64,000 nt of DNA from Fictibacillus aquaticus (GTDB lineage Bacteria > Bacillota > Bacilli > Bacillales > Fictibacillaceae), in contig NZ_NOII01000003.1 of the NCBI RefSeq assembly GCF_002245695.1, positions 558,001 through 622,000 on the forward strand, in the 5' to 3' direction. The position numbers and the translations under genes are program-made. Of the stretch, positions 17,949-27,415 are shown one piece after another. The notes under the pieces are model-generated. The model ran no database searches. It saw nothing but the letters and a program-made list of their open reading frames with translations, and was not told where the DNA came from. The stretch's first letter is position 1. Each line of letters opens with the position of its first letter.

Positions 17949-18449
17949 CTATCGGCGAACAAATAAGTTAATCCATCCAAGTGTAGTTGCTTCATTAGCT
18001 TTTTGATAAGTAGCTTCTTGAAGTTGTTGCATTATTCTTAGTTCGTTAATTTGTTCTTCATGTCTAACCTCTTGTTCAAACAAGTTTATCGCTTCCTTCA
18101 AAGAATCTGCCCTTCCGTTCTTGAAGTAAGTTATAAAGCGGTCCAGAGCATATAAGTTTCTATAAGTCATTGGAACTAACGATTCTTTCTCTAATTTATC
18201 AAAGTAAAATTCTTTTTCACTAATAATCTTATTAATTCTGTTTCTGTTTTTATTTATTTTATTTTTATACAACTTGTTGTTAAGTCGATTAAATAAGATT
18301 GAATACAAAATTAAGCTACCGATAAATAATGGAGGAATTAATAAATCATTTGTTGGATCAAAGTCCAAGATCATGGATAATGGAGCAGTCACAATAGAAT
18401 AAACAAAAACTATTAATATAAAGAAAATAAAAAATCCAATAATATGCAA
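17949..18449 (-). CDS. Unknown membrane protein with C-terminal coiled-coil
   Basis: A 166-residue product. Two hydrophobic helices lie at residues ~3-25 and ~37-52. A basic Asn/Lys-rich stretch (NKLYKNKINKNRNRINK) follows, then a mostly helical, charged cytoplasmic part. The TTG start at 18449 has no good binding site, so the true start is uncertain. No family is recognised. It lies downstream of a 34-codon gene on the same strand. Confidence 0.5.
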   Translation of the reverse strand: MHIIGFFIFFILIVFVYSIVTAPLSMILDFDPTNDLLIPPLFIGSLILYSILFNRLNNKLYKNKINKNRNRINKIISEKEFYFDKLEKESLVPMTYRNLYALDRFITYFKNGRADSLKEAINLFEQEVRHEEQINELRIMQQLQEATYQKANEATTLGWINLFVRR

Positions 18450-18488
18450 GAACCACGGTAAGTTTAAGGGTTTGATATGATAAGAGTT

Positions 18489-18593
18489 TTATTCATTATG
18501 ATTTTTAACTAATGAACTTACACTATCCTTCGTACTTATTAAGTTACTAATAATGTGATTTTTGTCGCTAAGAGTGCTAATTATTTCTGACAT
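18489..18593 (-). CDS. 34-residue peptide gene (unknown)
   Basis: ATG at 18593-18591 with AGGAAGG seven bases upstream and a stop at 18491-18489. The product begins MSEIISTLSDKNHIISN and is a serine/isoleucine-rich helix-like peptide without a signal sequence. It ends 40 bp before the membrane-protein start on the same strand. The binding site is good, but the length makes the call tentative. Confidence 0.4.
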   Translation of the reverse strand: MSEIISTLSDKNHIISNLISTKDSVSSLVKNHNE

Positions 18594-18694
18594 TCGATTA
18601 CCTTCCTATTCTACTAATTAGTATTGTTTAAGAATTACACAAATATTATCGACAATATTTAACAATTTTTAAGGGCGTTAAAATCATAAATAAA

Positions 18695-18725
18695 AAATCC
18701 ACCATACACATGTGTTGGTGGGTTT
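18695..18725 (-). terminator. Terminator of the gene at 18776-19228
   Basis: On the minus strand AAACCCACCAACACA pairs with TGTGTATGGTGGATTT (one bulge), then a T-run. Confidence 0.65.
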
Positions 18726-18775
18726 CACAATATAAAAACACTGTGAAATTATAGTTGTATTGACGAAGATGGAAT

Positions 18776-19228
18776 CTACATACTGATTAATCGAAGTCTA
18801 TAAGCTTCGTCGATGAAGGGTTTTATCTGTGCTAACTCCTCTACCCACTCGAGTCTGATATAGACTTCACCTTGAGTGAGCTTGGTGTTATCAGTAGATT
18901 GGTAGTTATGTTTAAGAAGTTCATCAATTTCTTTTTGCATTTGAATGGCTCGTTCAGTATGGAATTTATTTCCAAGATGGAGAACAAAGCATACTTTTCT
19001 GGCCACTGTGATTGTAGCGAATTTATAATTTCCTATTTTACTTATGTAGCCGATACAATCCGTCCTTTGTCCATTCTTATACCGCTCATGATAATCTTCA
19101 ACTTCATTTTGATAAGGACTTTCAAAATAAAGATAATCATTTATTTCTCGCGCTAGTTCTCTTGCTTTTGAGGTTTTAAACAGCTGGTAAAAGAACTCGT
19201 TGGATTTTTTAGCATTCTTTGTTATCAA
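18776..19228 (-). CDS. Unknown protein with DUF5655-like C-terminal half
   Basis: A 150-residue soluble protein. The C-terminal half (FATITVARKVCFVLHLG ... GEVYIRLEWVEELAQIKPFIDEAYRLR) resembles DUF5655, a domain often attached to restriction-like or transport-annotated proteins. Its usual shape is a strand that is basic and hydrophobic, followed by 'g...vrl...ee......li..ay'. The N-terminal half is not recognised. It is monocistronic, with a terminator on its strand. The function is unknown. Confidence 0.5.
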   Translation of the reverse strand: MITKNAKKSNEFFYQLFKTSKARELAREINDYLYFESPYQNEVEDYHERYKNGQRTDCIGYISKIGNYKFATITVARKVCFVLHLGNKFHTERAIQMQKEIDELLKHNYQSTDNTKLTQGEVYIRLEWVEELAQIKPFIDEAYRLRLISM

Positions 19229-19405
19229 GAAGAATCCCCCTCTTTTTTATAGTGATTATACCAATTATTTACTTTGATTGTACCCTATAGAATTTTTCCG
19301 AACGGTTGTTTCCTCGCTTGGGAAGATTGGGAGTATAAGTACTTCATGAATAAAGTGTTATGGGACATTCTCCTTCTTGAATAGCTTTTAATGGGAGGGA
19401 TGCTC

Positions 19406-19981
19406 ATGAAAGAAACATTTGATTTGGACGTTGTTGAAGCAAGTGGGAAAGGATCAGAGGAATTAGTTAAGAAAACTAGTGAGCTTGCTAATGATATTAA
19501 GTCTCGAATTCAGAACGCTGATACGAAGGCAGTTTTGGTGGGCAGACTTGTAATGTTTGACACTCGTGGAAAAGTTAATACTCATTCTAGGATTAAGGTA
19601 ATTAATCCAAAAAAACTTAATGATTATGTTCAAAGTATTCGACAGCCCATAATTCGAAAAAGGATACGTGGATTAGCTAAAGAGAAGTCTCTTAAGCAAT
19701 CTGAAGTTAAAAAAATAACAAAACAGTATATAAAATTAAGAAGCCAAGCTAGCAAAGATGTAAATGAAATTAAGTTGGTTGAAGAAATAACTGAAAATGT
19801 GCATCAAGAAACTTTACTTGCAGATATGCTTTATAAATACGATAAACATCTTAAGCAATTATTCGATACTTTAAAAACAATGCAATGTTATGAAGAGATT
19901 TTTACAACCGAAAACCTCCGACATATTAGTAAGAATAACCGTTTGTTAGCTCGAGAATTAGAAAAATGGATTAATGATTGA
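19406..19981 (+). CDS. Unknown basic helical protein
   Basis: A 191-residue soluble, lysine-rich protein. The start chosen is ATG 19406, with GGGAGGG seven bases upstream; ATGs at 19391 and 19400 overlap that site. The N-terminal ~60 residues look beta-rich (TKAVLVGRLVMFDTRG), and the rest is helical with basic patches (RKRIRGLAKEKSLKQSEVKKITKQY). It could bind nucleic acid, but no domain is recognised. A terminator follows within 10 bp. Confidence 0.55.
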   Translation: MKETFDLDVVEASGKGSEELVKKTSELANDIKSRIQNADTKAVLVGRLVMFDTRGKVNTHSRIKVINPKKLNDYVQSIRQPIIRKRIRGLAKEKSLKQSEVKKITKQYIKLRSQASKDVNEIKLVEEITENVHQETLLADMLYKYDKHLKQLFDTLKTMQCYEEIFTTENLRHISKNNRLLARELEKWIND

Positions 19982-19990
19982 TGGCTGTAG

Positions 19991-20016
19991 AATCTCCCTT
20001 ATTAGGGGGATTTTTT
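19991..20016 (+). terminator. Rho-independent terminator
   Basis: AATCTCCC pairs with GGGGGATT (one G-U pair), then TTTTTT overlapping the arm. Confidence 0.75.
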
Positions 20017-20185
20017 GATTTCAGCTAACCTGTGCTGGATGAAATGTAAAAATAGCATTTGGTTGTTTTTAACTGGATGATTTCTATTTTTGATAAATTT
20101 TTAATTTGCAAGTGATCTCTTGGACAATAAAAGCTGATGTACTCTTAATAAAATCCCTTTACATAAAATTAATTTTTTTACAATT

Positions 20186-20213
20186 TTTACTGTTTTTTTA
20201 GAAGAGATATATT
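20186..20213 (+). promoter_or_regulatory. Candidate sigma-A promoter of the large repeat protein
   Basis: TTTACT, 16 bp, TATATT, about 67 bp upstream of the ATG at 20280. The region is very T-rich, so the match is only moderately informative. Confidence 0.35.
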
Positions 20214-20279
20214 AAACTTATTAAGGTTTCTTAGAATAAACAGACAGAAAAAGTTTGTGCATAGGGGAGTCATAATTAT

Positions 20280-23200
20280 ATGAAGTGGTTAAGGCTAATA
20301 GTTTTATTTTGTTTAGTATTGTCTCAATTACCGATTGCAACTGTGTTTGCGGGAGTTGATATCACTAATCCAGTGTTTGACAGTATAAGTCTAGACAAGA
20401 GAGAAGTTAAAGTTGGAGATACAATTAATTTCACAATAAAAGCAACCGATAGTGAATCCGGGTTGAAAGATAGTGGTTTTTTGTATTATAAAACTCCATT
20501 AACTGAAAAAAATCATTACATCAATATCAACTACAATACTGCAACGGGTAACTATGAAGGCTCATTAACCATGACAGAAGCTATGGAATCTGGGGAATGG
20601 AAAGTATCTTGGATTACAATTTATGATAATACTGAAAATCATACAACTGTTTATGGACCTTTGGAAAATAGTAACTTTACATTGTCAGAAACTACAACAG
20701 ATACGAATAGACCTGTATTTAATGGAATTAATATAGATAAGACAGATGTACGTGTTGGAGATACTATTAATTTCATTATAAAAGCAACAGATATTGAATC
20801 TGGGCTAAAAAGTAGTGGCTACTTGTATTATAAAACACCTCTAACAGGCAAAAATCATTACATTAATATTAATTATAATGCTGGAACTGGTAACTATGAA
20901 GGTTCATTAACCATGACAGAAGCCATGGAATCTGGGGAATGGAAAGTATCTTGGATTACAATATACGATAATCTTGATAATATCACTACCATTTATGGAC
21001 CAATTGATGGAGGGAATTTTAATTTAACAGGAACAAGTGCGGATATTAATAAACCTACTATTGAAAGTATAAGTCTCGACAAACAACATTTAAAAGTAGG
21101 TGATACCGTTCATTTTTCCATAAAAGCAATGGATAATGAATCTGGACTGAAAAGCTCAGGTTACTTATATTATGAGACTCCTTTAACAGGAAAGAAGCAA
21201 TATATCAATATTAGCTATAATGCTACAACCGGAGCTTATGAAGGTTCTTTAAAAATGACAGAAACAATGGAACCAGGTATATGGGAAGTAGCTTGGATTA
21301 CTATATATGATCATACAGAAAATAACACCACAGTTTATGGTCCTTTTGAAGGAACTAGCTTCACTCTAGAAGATTACACTAAAGATTTTATCAGCCCTTC
21401 TTTCAATGGAATGCATGTTGACAAAAAACTCTATGAAACTAACGCTTATGCAAAACTAACCGTTAATGCTATGGATAACACGATGGTTAAGAGTGTTCAA
21501 GTGAATTATTTGAAACCTATTACAGGTGAAACAGAGTCTATTATTTTATTAAAAGATGCAGATGAAACATTCACAGCAAATTATTACATACCCACTGATG
21601 CAGAATACGGAGAATGGAAGGTCTCTTCAGTAGAAGTAATAGATCTTAACAATAATACAACAACGATAACAAGCGGCTTAGAAACGGGAGATTTTACTGT
21701 CCTAAAACCTATTGCATCTCTAGGACACAAGTTTGTTATGAGTAACGAAACCTGGTCCTACCAAACGATTAACGGAGATGTATATATTGGACCTGAGGCT
21801 ATATTAACAATTGATCAAAATGTAACAATTAATGGAAATGTTTATGTTCTAGGTGCGTTAAGAAGTTACGGAGGACTAACGGTAAATGGCGCCCTGAATG
21901 CTAGAAGTATTTCAATGGGCTACAAATTTTATTATTACAATGGTGATGCTACCTTCAGTGGCTCTAATTACGTAAATACAATGAGTGCCACATATTATCC
22001 ATTAACTGAAGTACCAATGGAATTGTATGAAACGCCATTAATTAAAGAAGATGGAAGAATTGACATTTTGGGAGCAACGATACCAGTTGTTGATGTTTAT
22101 CTGGATAATCAGAAGCTGAACGTAAAAAGTGATGGAACGTTTAGATTCACGGATTATTATATTGGTGATCGTAAGGAAATTACCTTTATGTTTGTTGATG
22201 TATTTGGAAAAACAACATATAAAAGCTACAAAGTCTATTCCAATGACAAGCCGGTTGTTTCGATTGATAAATCAGATGGCATTTATTTAGGAAACCAATA
22301 CATTGAACTCTCGCTTTCTAAAGACGGAACCATTTACTATACGCTTGACGGAAGCGAACCTACAGCAAGCAGCACCGTCTATAGCAGCCCTATCACGTTA
22401 AATGATTCAACGGTTTTAAAATATATGGCTGAAGACGAAATTGGCAATAAGTCCGAAATCTATTCTAAGAATTTTGATTTGTTCTTTGTTAATGAAGTGA
22501 CAAATGCGAGCAATACAGTTACGGGTAAAGGGCAGCCAGGATTAACTGTTAATTTTACCGTTAATGAACAGACGTACTCAGCAGTCATTAATGATTCAGG
22601 AACATTTAGGGTTGAGATTCCTAATCTTGAAGAAGTTAAGGATATCTCTGTTTCTGCTAGTGATGAACTAGGTAATGTAAGCAGCCCTTACGAAATTGGA
22701 GTCAAAGATGTTATAGCTCCAAAGGTTAGTGGAATTGAGCAAGCTGGAATTTATAACAACGACAAAATCATAACGTTCAATGAAGGAATTGCTACATTAA
22801 ATAGTGCAGCAATAAATAGCGGTGATTCTGTTAAATACGATGGTAATTATATTCTTGTGGTAACAGACGATTCAGGAAATGAGACGACAGTTAATTTCAC
22901 AATTGATAAAACAGCACCTGTTGTAAGTGGTGTTAAAAATGATGATGTTTATAACCAAGATGTAACTATCAACTTTAATGAAGGCAGTGCAAAAATAAAT
23001 GGCGAAACGTTCACTAATGGAACAGTTGTTAAAGATGAAGGAGACTATTCTCTAGAAGTTACTGATCTCGCCGGCAACATTACCAATGTGAGCTTTACAA
23101 TTGATAAAACTGCACCAGTTATTACTGGGGTGGAAAATAATAAATCCTATAATCAGGATGTATCTGTTCAATTTAACGAAGGTATAGCAACTCTAAATGG

Positions 23201-25184
23201 TATACCTTTTACTGAATCAATGATAACAGCAGAGGGAGATTATACGTTAAATGTAACCGATGCTGGAGGAAATAAAACAGAGGTAAGATTCGAGATTGAT
23301 AAAACAGCTCCAAAGGTAAGTGGCGTTGAACATGGCGGTTTGTACAATAAAGATGTATCTATCTCTGTAAATGAAGGAACAGCTCATTTAAATGGAGCAA
23401 CGTTTACTTCTGGAACAAAGGTTGATGAGGAAGGTACTTACACGCTGATAGTTACGGATAAAGCTGGAAACCAAACTACAGTAGAATTTACTATCGATAA
23501 AACTTCACCAATTGTGAGTGGTGTCAAAAACAATGAATCTTATAATAAAGAGGTTGTGATAACGTTTGAAGAAGGTACTGCTACACTTGATAGTGAAGTG
23601 TTCCTTTCTGAATCATCTGTGGAAGCCGAGGGCATTCATACTCTGGTAGTGATTGATGCAGCAGGTAACCAGACATCAGTAAGTTTTACTATCGATAAGA
23701 CTGCACCTCAAGTAAGTGGTGTAGAAAATGAAGCTATGTACAATAAGGCTATTAGTCTTTCATTTAATGAAGGCACTGCTAAGCTGAATGGTGAAGTTGT
23801 TCTGTCTGGAACGGTCGTTCAAGCTGATGGATCTTATACCCTAGAGGTTATTGATGAGGCCGGAAATAAAACGGTTCTGACATTTATCATTGACCAAACG
23901 TCGCCTGTTGTGAGTGGAGTAATCGATAATGGAGTTTACAATCACAACGTTAAGATTACCTTTAACGAAGGTACTGCACTTTTAAATGGATTGCCGTATT
24001 TAAGCGGAACAGAGATTGATAGTGAAGGTGCTTATAAATTTGAAGTAACCGATCAAATTGGAAACAAATACGCTGCAGATTTTGTCATCGATAAAACACC
24101 TCCAGTTGTTAACGGAGTAGAAGATAATGCAGTTTATAACCAAGCAGTCGTTCTTACCTTTAATGAAGGAACTGCAACTTTAAATGCAGAGCCTTTTAAG
24201 AGCGAAACAAAGGTTGAAGCTGAAGGAACATATACACTAATTGTCATTGATCCTGCAGGGAATCAAGTATCGAATAGCTTCACGATTGATAAGACCGCAC
24301 CAAACGTAATGGGTGCAGCGGATAATGGATTATATAATAAAGATGTCACGATTACTTTTAATGAAGGCACTGCAGAATTAAATGGAGCATTAATCTCAAG
24401 TGGGACTATAGTGAAAGGAGAAGGAACACACAAGTTAGTAGTGAGCGATAAGGCCGGGAACAAAACGGCGATACAATTCACTATAGATAAAACAGCTCCA
24501 GCAATAAGTGGAGTAGTTAATGGTAGTACTTATAATAAAGATGTGATGGCTGCATTTAGTGAAGGAACAGCTGTACTTAATGGGCGTACCTATAAAAGTG
24601 GTACTATCGTTAATGTGGCAGGTGTGTATACACTAGTTGTAACGGATGCATCAGGGAATAAAGCAACAGTAAAGTTTACGATTGATAAGAAAGCTCCAAA
24701 TGTACCGGTGATTAACACGGTGTCAGATCAATCTACTGCTGTAAGCGGGAAAGCGGAAGCTAATTCAACAGTAAAGCTTTATATCTTCGGCAGATACCAA
24801 AAAAGTGTAACGGCAGATCGCTATGGTAATTATAAATTTGCAATTACAAAGCAAAAAGCAGGAACTTCTATTAAAGTAACTGCGACAGATAAAGCAGGTA
24901 ACATCAGCAGTCCAAAAGAGGTAAAAGTTTTAGATAAAACACCGCCTGCTATCCCTACAGTCAATAAAGTCACCTATAAAACTACTACTATCACAGGCAA
25001 GGCCGAAAAAAGTGCCACCATCTATGTGTATAGAGGGACGACTTATTTAGGGAAAGCTATTGCGGATTCTAAGGGCGCTTTTAAGGTGAAAATTAAAGCG
25101 CAAAAGAAAGGCACATCGTTATCGGTTTATGCTAAAGATGCAGCTGGGAATAAGAGCGGGAAGCGGGCTGTGAAGGTTTATTAA
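20280..25184 (+). CDS. Large secreted Ig-repeat surface protein (1,634 aa)
   Basis: A signal peptide (MKWLRLIVLFCLVLSQLPIAT) is followed by three closely similar ~113-residue repeats (VGDTINF(T/I)IKATD ... WKVSWITIYDN) and a fourth diverged one. A right-handed-looking segment (~490-590: GDVYIGPEAILTIDQ) follows, then a chitobiase-C-like module (YYTLDGSEPTASS, ~660-740) and ten 66-residue repeats (~814-1470) of type YNxDVxITFNEGTAxLNG ... VTDxAGNxTxVxFTIDKTAP. Two terminal Ig-like modules (TATDKAGNISSPKEV) complete the protein. No LPXTG or SLH anchor is seen. Repeats 1 and 2 are nearly identical at DNA level (around 20568 and 20911), which suggests recent duplication. The terminal modules match those of the CAP-domain protein at 34.4 kb. 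A cell-surface or biofilm adhesin is likely. GGGGA precedes the ATG. Confidence 0.85.
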   Translation: MKWLRLIVLFCLVLSQLPIATVFAGVDITNPVFDSISLDKREVKVGDTINFTIKATDSESGLKDSGFLYYKTPLTEKNHYININYNTATGNYEGSLTMTEAMESGEWKVSWITIYDNTENHTTVYGPLENSNFTLSETTTDTNRPVFNGINIDKTDVRVGDTINFIIKATDIESGLKSSGYLYYKTPLTGKNHYININYNAGTGNYEGSLTMTEAMESGEWKVSWITIYDNLDNITTIYGPIDGGNFNLTGTSADINKPTIESISLDKQHLKVGDTVHFSIKAMDNESGLKSSGYLYYETPLTGKKQYINISYNATTGAYEGSLKMTETMEPGIWEVAWITIYDHTENNTTVYGPFEGTSFTLEDYTKDFISPSFNGMHVDKKLYETNAYAKLTVNAMDNTMVKSVQVNYLKPITGETESIILLKDADETFTANYYIPTDAEYGEWKVSSVEVIDLNNNTTTITSGLETGDFTVLKPIASLGHKFVMSNETWSYQTINGDVYIGPEAILTIDQNVTINGNVYVLGALRSYGGLTVNGALNARSISMGYKFYYYNGDATFSGSNYVNTMSATYYPLTEVPMELYETPLIKEDGRIDILGATIPVVDVYLDNQKLNVKSDGTFRFTDYYIGDRKEITFMFVDVFGKTTYKSYKVYSNDKPVVSIDKSDGIYLGNQYIELSLSKDGTIYYTLDGSEPTASSTVYSSPITLNDSTVLKYMAEDEIGNKSEIYSKNFDLFFVNEVTNASNTVTGKGQPGLTVNFTVNEQTYSAVINDSGTFRVEIPNLEEVKDISVSASDELGNVSSPYEIGVKDVIAPKVSGIEQAGIYNNDKIITFNEGIATLNSAAINSGDSVKYDGNYILVVTDDSGNETTVNFTIDKTAPVVSGVKNDDVYNQDVTINFNEGSAKINGETFTNGTVVKDEGDYSLEVTDLAGNITNVSFTIDKTAPVITGVENNKSYNQDVSVQFNEGIATLNGIPFTESMITAEGDYTLNVTDAGGNKTEVRFEIDKTAPKVSGVEHGGLYNKDVSISVNEGTAHLNGATFTSGTKVDEEGTYTLIVTDKAGNQTTVEFTIDKTSPIVSGVKNNESYNKEVVITFEEGTATLDSEVFLSESSVEAEGIHTLVVIDAAGNQTSVSFTIDKTAPQVSGVENEAMYNKAISLSFNEGTAKLNGEVVLSGTVVQADGSYTLEVIDEAGNKTVLTFIIDQTSPVVSGVIDNGVYNHNVKITFNEGTALLNGLPYLSGTEIDSEGAYKFEVTDQIGNKYAADFVIDKTPPVVNGVEDNAVYNQAVVLTFNEGTATLNAEPFKSETKVEAEGTYTLIVIDPAGNQVSNSFTIDKTAPNVMGAADNGLYNKDVTITFNEGTAELNGALISSGTIVKGEGTHKLVVSDKAGNKTAIQFTIDKTAPAISGVVNGSTYNKDVMAAFSEGTAVLNGRTYKSGTIVNVAGVYTLVVTDASGNKATVKFTIDKKAPNVPVINTVSDQSTAVSGKAEANSTVKLYIFGRYQKSVTADRYGNYKFAITKQKAGTSIKVTATDKAGNISSPKEVKVLDKTPPAIPTVNKVTYKTTTITGKAEKSATIYVYRGTTYLGKAIADSKGAFKVKIKAQKKGTSLSVYAKDAAGNKSGKRAVKVY

Positions 25185-25203
25185 ATTCATCTTAAGAAAA
25201 GTG

Positions 25204-25239
25204 AAAAACCCTCAAGCTTAAACGGCTTGTGGGTTTTTT
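25204..25239 (+). terminator. Rho-independent terminator of the repeat-protein gene
   Basis: AAAAACCCTCAAGC pairs with GCTTGTGGGTTTTTT (one mismatch) across 7 nt. Confidence 0.8.
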
Positions 25240-25556
25240 CGATTAGTATAGTGAGCATTTTAAGTATATCTGCTACAGCAATTTACCTAAGGGGAGCACG
25301 TGTTCAGTTTTATTTCAATGTGAGTAATGGTAGTGATAATGTCATCAATGACTTTGCGTTTACAACTAGAACGTATGGTACGGAAATATTCATTTACGAT
25401 AAAGTCTCAACGACTATAGACTATGCCCAGGAACCAAATTATGAGGTATAGTCGATTGGATGTGATGAATAATGAATCTATAGTAACCCTAATCTAAGGT
25501 GTAGTTTTCTTAAATCGGGATTTCTTTTTTTGCTTTTAACAGTACTTTTTGTTCCG

Positions 25557-25580
25557 TTTTTTAAACAACTGTTTAAAAAA
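25557..25580. repeat. Palindrome T6-AAACA-AC-TGTTT-A6 (copy 1)
   Basis: A 24-bp perfect dyad around AAACA-AC-TGTTT, 139 bp before the membrane-protein start at 25719. The same core with nine-base arms occurs at 30266-30285. It could be a regulator site or a hairpin. Confidence 0.5.
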
Positions 25581-25718
25581 AGAACCTAAGAAATGATAAT
25601 ATAAAGTTATGTAAAATATCACCATAATTCAGATCCGATGAATTGTCTCTCAATCCAACTAGTAGATTGATTAAAAGGCAACTTTAGAGATAATAGAGCA
25701 GGAAAGCAAGGGGTTAAC

Positions 25719-26489
25719 ATGAAAGAAATATTCGGTGGCAGAAAGCTAATTGCTACGTTTTTTTCTAGTCTTATTTTTTCAATGTATGGAGGGTTTGCTT
25801 CTGCTTGGAACAACGGACATCCTGGATATAGTTTCTTAGCATTTACGTTTATGATTATCATGTATGCGGGAGCGATTATCTTTGTTTATGGCAATCTTGC
25901 TTCATTAGTTGTAGAGGTGTTACTGATATTTTGGGAAAAGAAAAACAAGTTACGAGTCGCAGTATATATTCTGCTGCACGGGGTTTTCGGCGCATTACCG
26001 GCCTTATATGTTAAAAATGCAGGGTTTATTTTACTCGGAGTACCCGTGGCTATTCTATACGCGGTCATCGATTTATGGGTAAAGGACCGGTTTGATAAAG
26101 GAAAAAGAATTGTTCTGTTGCCGGCGATCGTATTTGGTTCTTTTGCTTTGATCACGCTGACTCTTGGTCTTTTTGGAAATGCAATTAACAATGCAATAGA
26201 CCCTTTTACAGCAGAAGACGCGATTGAATATGTAATTTATGAACCTGACAACACTTTGGGGAGTTTCCCGAAAGAGGATAAAGTTGTAACAGAAAATGTA
26301 TCCGGATATGTTATCACAAGAGAAACCTCTATTAAAAAAACGGGAGATTATTCATATATCATCACTTTAAAAGAGAACTGGACAAAAGGTGAACTGAGCG
26401 GCTCATGGACAGCAAAGTATGATGTAGAAAGAGGCTCTTCATGGGTAATACATAGAGATCTACACGAGCCGTTGTTCTCGAAAGAATAG
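25719..26489 (+). CDS. Unknown polytopic membrane protein with extracytoplasmic tail
   Basis: A 256-residue protein with about five membrane helices in residues 10-165 (LIATFFSSLIFSMYGGFASA; FTFMIIMYAGAIIFVYG; others) and a ~90-residue polar C-terminal domain (NVSGYVITRETSIKKTGDYSYII...). AAGGGG lies six bases before ATG 25719. No family is recognised. It is single, between a palindrome and a hairpin. The C-terminal beta-rich part may be a sensory or binding domain. Confidence 0.65.
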   Translation: MKEIFGGRKLIATFFSSLIFSMYGGFASAWNNGHPGYSFLAFTFMIIMYAGAIIFVYGNLASLVVEVLLIFWEKKNKLRVAVYILLHGVFGALPALYVKNAGFILLGVPVAILYAVIDLWVKDRFDKGKRIVLLPAIVFGSFALITLTLGLFGNAINNAIDPFTAEDAIEYVIYEPDNTLGSFPKEDKVVTENVSGYVITRETSIKKTGDYSYIITLKENWTKGELSGSWTAKYDVERGSSWVIHRDLHEPLFSKE

Positions 26490-26499
26490 TTAACATAAT

Positions 26500-26524
26500 C
26501 GGGGTACGGTACCTTTTCCTGAGG
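26500..26524 (+). repeat. GGGGTACGGTACC variant of the dispersed element
   Basis: CGGGGTACGGTACCTTTTCC parallels CGGGGACGGTTCTCGCGTTTCC of the other copies, with an internal change. A second GGGGTACGGTAC copy lies at 38272. Confidence 0.4.
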
Positions 26525-26550
26525 TAACGTACTGATTGGATGATTTATCC

Positions 26551-26595
26551 AAAATCCTCGGCTGGAAAGAGGGAATCCTTCCAGTAGGGATTTTT
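26551..26595 (+). terminator. Hairpin after the membrane-protein gene
   Basis: AAAATCC...CTGGAA with TTCCAG...GGATTTTT forms an interrupted stem; the 3' side is T-rich. The rest of 26490-26771 holds no gene. Confidence 0.5.
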
Positions 26596-26771
26596 ATGTA
26601 CTTACTCATAATTTTGTGTCAGCAAACGATGCCAGTTTTTAATGCGAAAAAAAATTTATAATTTTTGTTTCCTAACTCGCTCGCCATTCGTCTAATAAGT
26701 AAATAGAACGCTGCGGCATATCCGGAATGCTGACGGCGATTATTCACAAAAAAGGCGGAGGCAATTTTAAA

Positions 26772-27296
26772 ATGAAAAAAGGTTTTTTGTTTTTCCTAAG
26801 TATGGTCATGGCATTTTCAATCTGGGGAGCGTTTGGCGCAAGTGCGGCAAATGCAGCGGCGAAAACGAAAGAGCAGGTTTATCTGGAAAGGGCGCGCGAT
26901 TTGCAGAGGAGTACGTTTGCCGGCATAAAAACAAAAGCACAGGCTTATGCGTTGATGGAAAAAGGATTTACTACTGAATTCACTCGTAAGTTCGTCAATT
27001 ATTATTATAAAAGTAAAGGGTTTAACGCAAAAGGGGAGCTGATTTACTCTGTTCCGCCAAGTGATGACATGAGTTACGCTCAAACCGGGTTCTGCTGGAA
27101 CAAAAAATGCCTAAAAGGAAAGACAAAATACCCTTCTGTCAAATATACAACTAGAGGTGGCAATCTGTTCGTAACCATATCGCAGTATCAGTACAACGAG
27201 CTATCTGGCAATCACGTCTACACGGTTAAGATGACCAAGACAAAGGATTCCAAAGAACCGTTAAGAGTTCACTCTATCCAGCGAAAATACGATTGA
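26772..27296 (+). CDS. Unknown secreted protein (174 aa)
   Basis: Start at ATG 26772, with GGAGG nine bases upstream; an upstream in-frame ATG at 26727 would bury this site. A clear signal peptide (MKKGFLFFLSMVMAFSIWGAFGASAANAAA) precedes a basic ~145-residue mature domain with one Cys pair (CWNKKC). The segment TKAQAYALMEKGFTTEFTRKFVNYYY suggests a helical first half and a beta-rich second half. No family is recognised. A terminator follows directly. Confidence 0.68.
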   Translation: MKKGFLFFLSMVMAFSIWGAFGASAANAAAKTKEQVYLERARDLQRSTFAGIKTKAQAYALMEKGFTTEFTRKFVNYYYKSKGFNAKGELIYSVPPSDDMSYAQTGFCWNKKCLKGKTKYPSVKYTTRGGNLFVTISQYQYNELSGNHVYTVKMTKTKDSKEPLRVHSIQRKYD

Positions 27297-27305
27297 AATA
27301 GGAAA

Positions 27306-27335
27306 GGAAGTGCGTAGCCCGCGCTTTCTTTTTTA
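27306..27335 (+). terminator. Rho-independent terminator
   Basis: GAAGTGCG pairs with CGCGCTTTC, then six T, starting about 10 bp after the stop codon. Confidence 0.7.
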
Positions 27336-27415
27336 TATGTACAGGTCATCTTATCATTGGAATTTATGGTAATATTTAGTTATTGCTCATAAAAGTAAAG
27401 GCAGGTTAACGCAAA

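Noticed and set aside
16960-18665. ATCGACA words near the Spo0E-like gene and at 18650 as Spo0A boxes
   Set aside because: Each differs from the TTCGACA consensus and position relative to promoters is unclear.
25227-25451. 74-codon frame after the large repeat-protein gene
   Set aside because: Its TTG start lies inside the terminator hairpin and there is no ribosome binding site. At most it is a remnant.
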